From positions 86,777 to 150,776 of the forward strand of contig CALUIS010000005.1 in the NCBI GenBank assembly GCA_944320765.1: 64,000 bases of DNA. The letters run 5' to 3'. Position 1 is the first letter of the stretch. The number at the start of each line of letters is the position of its first letter. Shown here piece by piece: positions 62,994 to 64,000 of the stretch. The notes below the pieces were generated by a model. That model was given only the letters and a program-made list of their open reading frames with translations. It was not told where the DNA came from and did no database searches. Source of the stretch: an uncultured Paraprevotella sp. GTDB lineage: Bacteria; Bacteroidota; Bacteroidia; Bacteroidales; Bacteroidaceae. A program made the translations under genes and the position numbers.

Positions 62994-63025
62994 TTTGCCC
63001 GTTCCTTCATGATTTCGTATATTTG
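62994..63025 (+). promoter_or_regulatory. Promoter of the metallo-hydrolase gene
   Basis: TTTG at 62994-62997, exact 20-bp spacer, TATATTTG at 63018-63025; ATG 63045 follows 19 bp later. It confirms ATG 63045 as the start, since the longer frame would begin upstream of the promoter. Confidence 0.65.
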
Positions 63026-63044
63026 CATTCATAAAAGTGCAGAT

Positions 63045-63854
63045 ATGTTGAAGTTTGTTTGCCTGGGGAGCGGCAGTAGCGGCAACAGCTATTTCCTCTT
63101 CACGGAAAATTGCGGGATATTGATCGACGCGGGCATTGGAATACGGACACTGAAGAAACATTTCTATACCTACGGGCTTTCTTTGAAACAGGTTAAGGCG
63201 ATATTCGTCACCCACGACCATGCAGACCATATCAAGTCGGTGGGAAGCCTGGCCAATGAGTTCGGGCTTCCTGTTTATGCCACCCCGTTGGTGCATGAAG
63301 GCATCCGGCGGAACTATTGTGTGAGTCCCAAGCTGCGGGAGGAACACATCCGTTTCGTCCGGAAAGGGGAGGCCGTCCGGCTGGGCGGGTTTGAAATCGT
63401 CCCTTTCGACGTGCCTCATGACAGTACGGACAATGTGGGGTATAGCGTGCAGCATGGGGATGTGAATTTCTGCCTGATTACCGATGCGGGACACGTGACC
63501 GAAGATTTCGGAACGTATATCGAAAAGGCGAATTATCTTGTGCTGGAAGCCAATCATGACGAGGACATGCTGATGATGGGGGCTTATCCGGCTTACCTGA
63601 AGGGGCGCATCAGGGGAAAGTACGGCCATTTGAGCAATAAGGCCGCCGCCCAGGTGCTGGCGGAACATGCCACGGAGAGGCTCCGCCATGTATGGCTGTG
63701 CCATTTGAGCGAGGAGAACAACCATCCCGAACTGGCGCGCAAGACGGTGGATGCTTGCCTGCGGTCTGTCGGCATTGTCGCCGGAAAAGACTTTGATTTG
63801 GAGGTCTTGAAACGCCGGATGCCGTCCGGAATCTATGAATTGGCGGGAAAATGA
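63045..63854 (+). CDS. MBL-fold metallo-hydrolase, YycJ/WalJ type
   Basis: 269 aa beta-lactamase-fold hydrolase. Metal motif HDHADH is in AIFVTHDHADH (about 53-63), an N-terminal LGSGSSGNSYFL glycine loop is typical of the YycJ group, and further metal ligands are in PFDVPHDSTDNVG and CLITDAGHV. Members are predicted exonucleases or linked to cell-wall/DNA metabolism; the exact role is open. No signal peptide. The upstream part of the frame (62967-63044) lies before the promoter and is not coding. Confidence 0.88.
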   Translation: MLKFVCLGSGSSGNSYFLFTENCGILIDAGIGIRTLKKHFYTYGLSLKQVKAIFVTHDHADHIKSVGSLANEFGLPVYATPLVHEGIRRNYCVSPKLREEHIRFVRKGEAVRLGGFEIVPFDVPHDSTDNVGYSVQHGDVNFCLITDAGHVTEDFGTYIEKANYLVLEANHDEDMLMMGAYPAYLKGRIRGKYGHLSNKAAAQVLAEHATERLRHVWLCHLSEENNHPELARKTVDACLRSVGIVAGKDFDLEVLKRRMPSGIYELAGK

Positions 63855-63873
63855 GAAAAAAGGCGGCGGAAAG

Positions 63874-63905
63874 TTTGGCCGGTTGGATAAAAAGCCCTAT
63901 CTTTG
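63874..63905 (+). promoter_or_regulatory. Promoter of tRNA-Lys
   Basis: TTTG at 63874-63877, exact 20-bp spacer, TATCTTTG at 63898-63905; the tRNA begins 21 bp later. Confidence 0.65.
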
Positions 63906-63926
63906 CACTCGCAAAACAGAAATGAT

Positions 63927-63999
63927 GCGTCCTTAGCTCAGTTGGTAGAGCAATTGACTCTTAATCAATGGGTCCAGGGTTCGAATCCCTGAGGGCGTA
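63927..63999 (+). tRNA. tRNA-Lys (CTT)
   Basis: 73-nt cloverleaf at the right edge. The acceptor stem GCGTCCT pairs with AGGGCGT (two G-U pairs), the D arm contains AGCTCAGTTGGTAGAGC, the anticodon loop CTCTTAA carries anticodon CTT and the T arm is CAGGGTTCGAATCCCTG. The discriminator is A at 63999. It reads AAG codons. Confidence 0.95.
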
Positions 64000-64000
64000 C

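Noticed and set aside
62967..63044. Longer N-terminus for the metallo-hydrolase
   Set aside because: The promoter (62994-63025) lies inside it, so it cannot be translated from that promoter.

Overview
The window is chromosomal DNA from a member of the order Bacteroidales (Bacteroidetes), probably a gut commensal. The evidence is two SusC/SusD pairs, Bacteroidetes-type lipoproteins with acidic residues after the lipobox cysteine, AddAB-type recombination helicases, Rho with a long N-terminal insertion, a TamL-like Omp85 lipoprotein, and many copies of the Bacteroidetes promoter (TTTG, about 20 bp, TAnnTTTG). Base composition is clearly GC-rich for this group. The genus cannot be fixed from the sequence alone. 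No rRNA, CRISPR array, insertion sequence or prophage was seen.

Layout. 1-190: tail of a DUF3127 gene. 0.4-7.1 kb: tripartite RND efflux operon (adaptor, pump, outer-membrane factor, minus strand) with a divergent AraC-type regulator. 7.2-16.5 kb: rho, uup-type ABC-F ATPase, a RelA-type (p)ppGpp synthetase whose hydrolase motifs are lost, a DUF4301 protein, and purT. 16.5-21.4 kb: tRNA-Gly immediately followed by nhaD, a small membrane protein, ravA and viaA. 21.4-22.3 kb: an AT-rich stretch with strong hairpins and no convincing gene. 22.3-24.5 kb: ECF sigma factor, membrane-anchored partner, DUF5024-like protein and DUF2807 lipoprotein, overlapping by ATGA. 24.6-25.0 kb: remnant of a tiny membrane-protein gene with its own promoter and terminator, then tRNA-Arg. 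25.1-32.8 kb: acyl-CoA ligase, addA and addB. 33.0-35.6 kb: HAD phosphatase, panB and an MFS-like protein.

35.8-53.2 kb is the most distinctive part: one 17-kb plus-strand locus with a strong promoter, a possible 51-residue leader ORF, three fasciclin (FAS1) domain surface lipoproteins and two SusCD pairs. It contains no glycosidase, lyase, sulfatase, peptidase or local regulator. It looks like an envelope binding/import machine for an unknown ligand rather than a standard polysaccharide utilisation locus.

53.2-53.4 kb holds a compound palindromic repeat with covarying hairpins, a diverged relative of which sits near position 225. 53.5-59.3 kb: ileS, a DksA-like gene, lspA and two further genes. 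59.3-64 kb: a SpoU-type RNA methyltransferase, a TamL-like Omp85 lipoprotein, a small lipoprotein, a YycJ/WalJ-type metallo-hydrolase and tRNA-Lys at the right edge.
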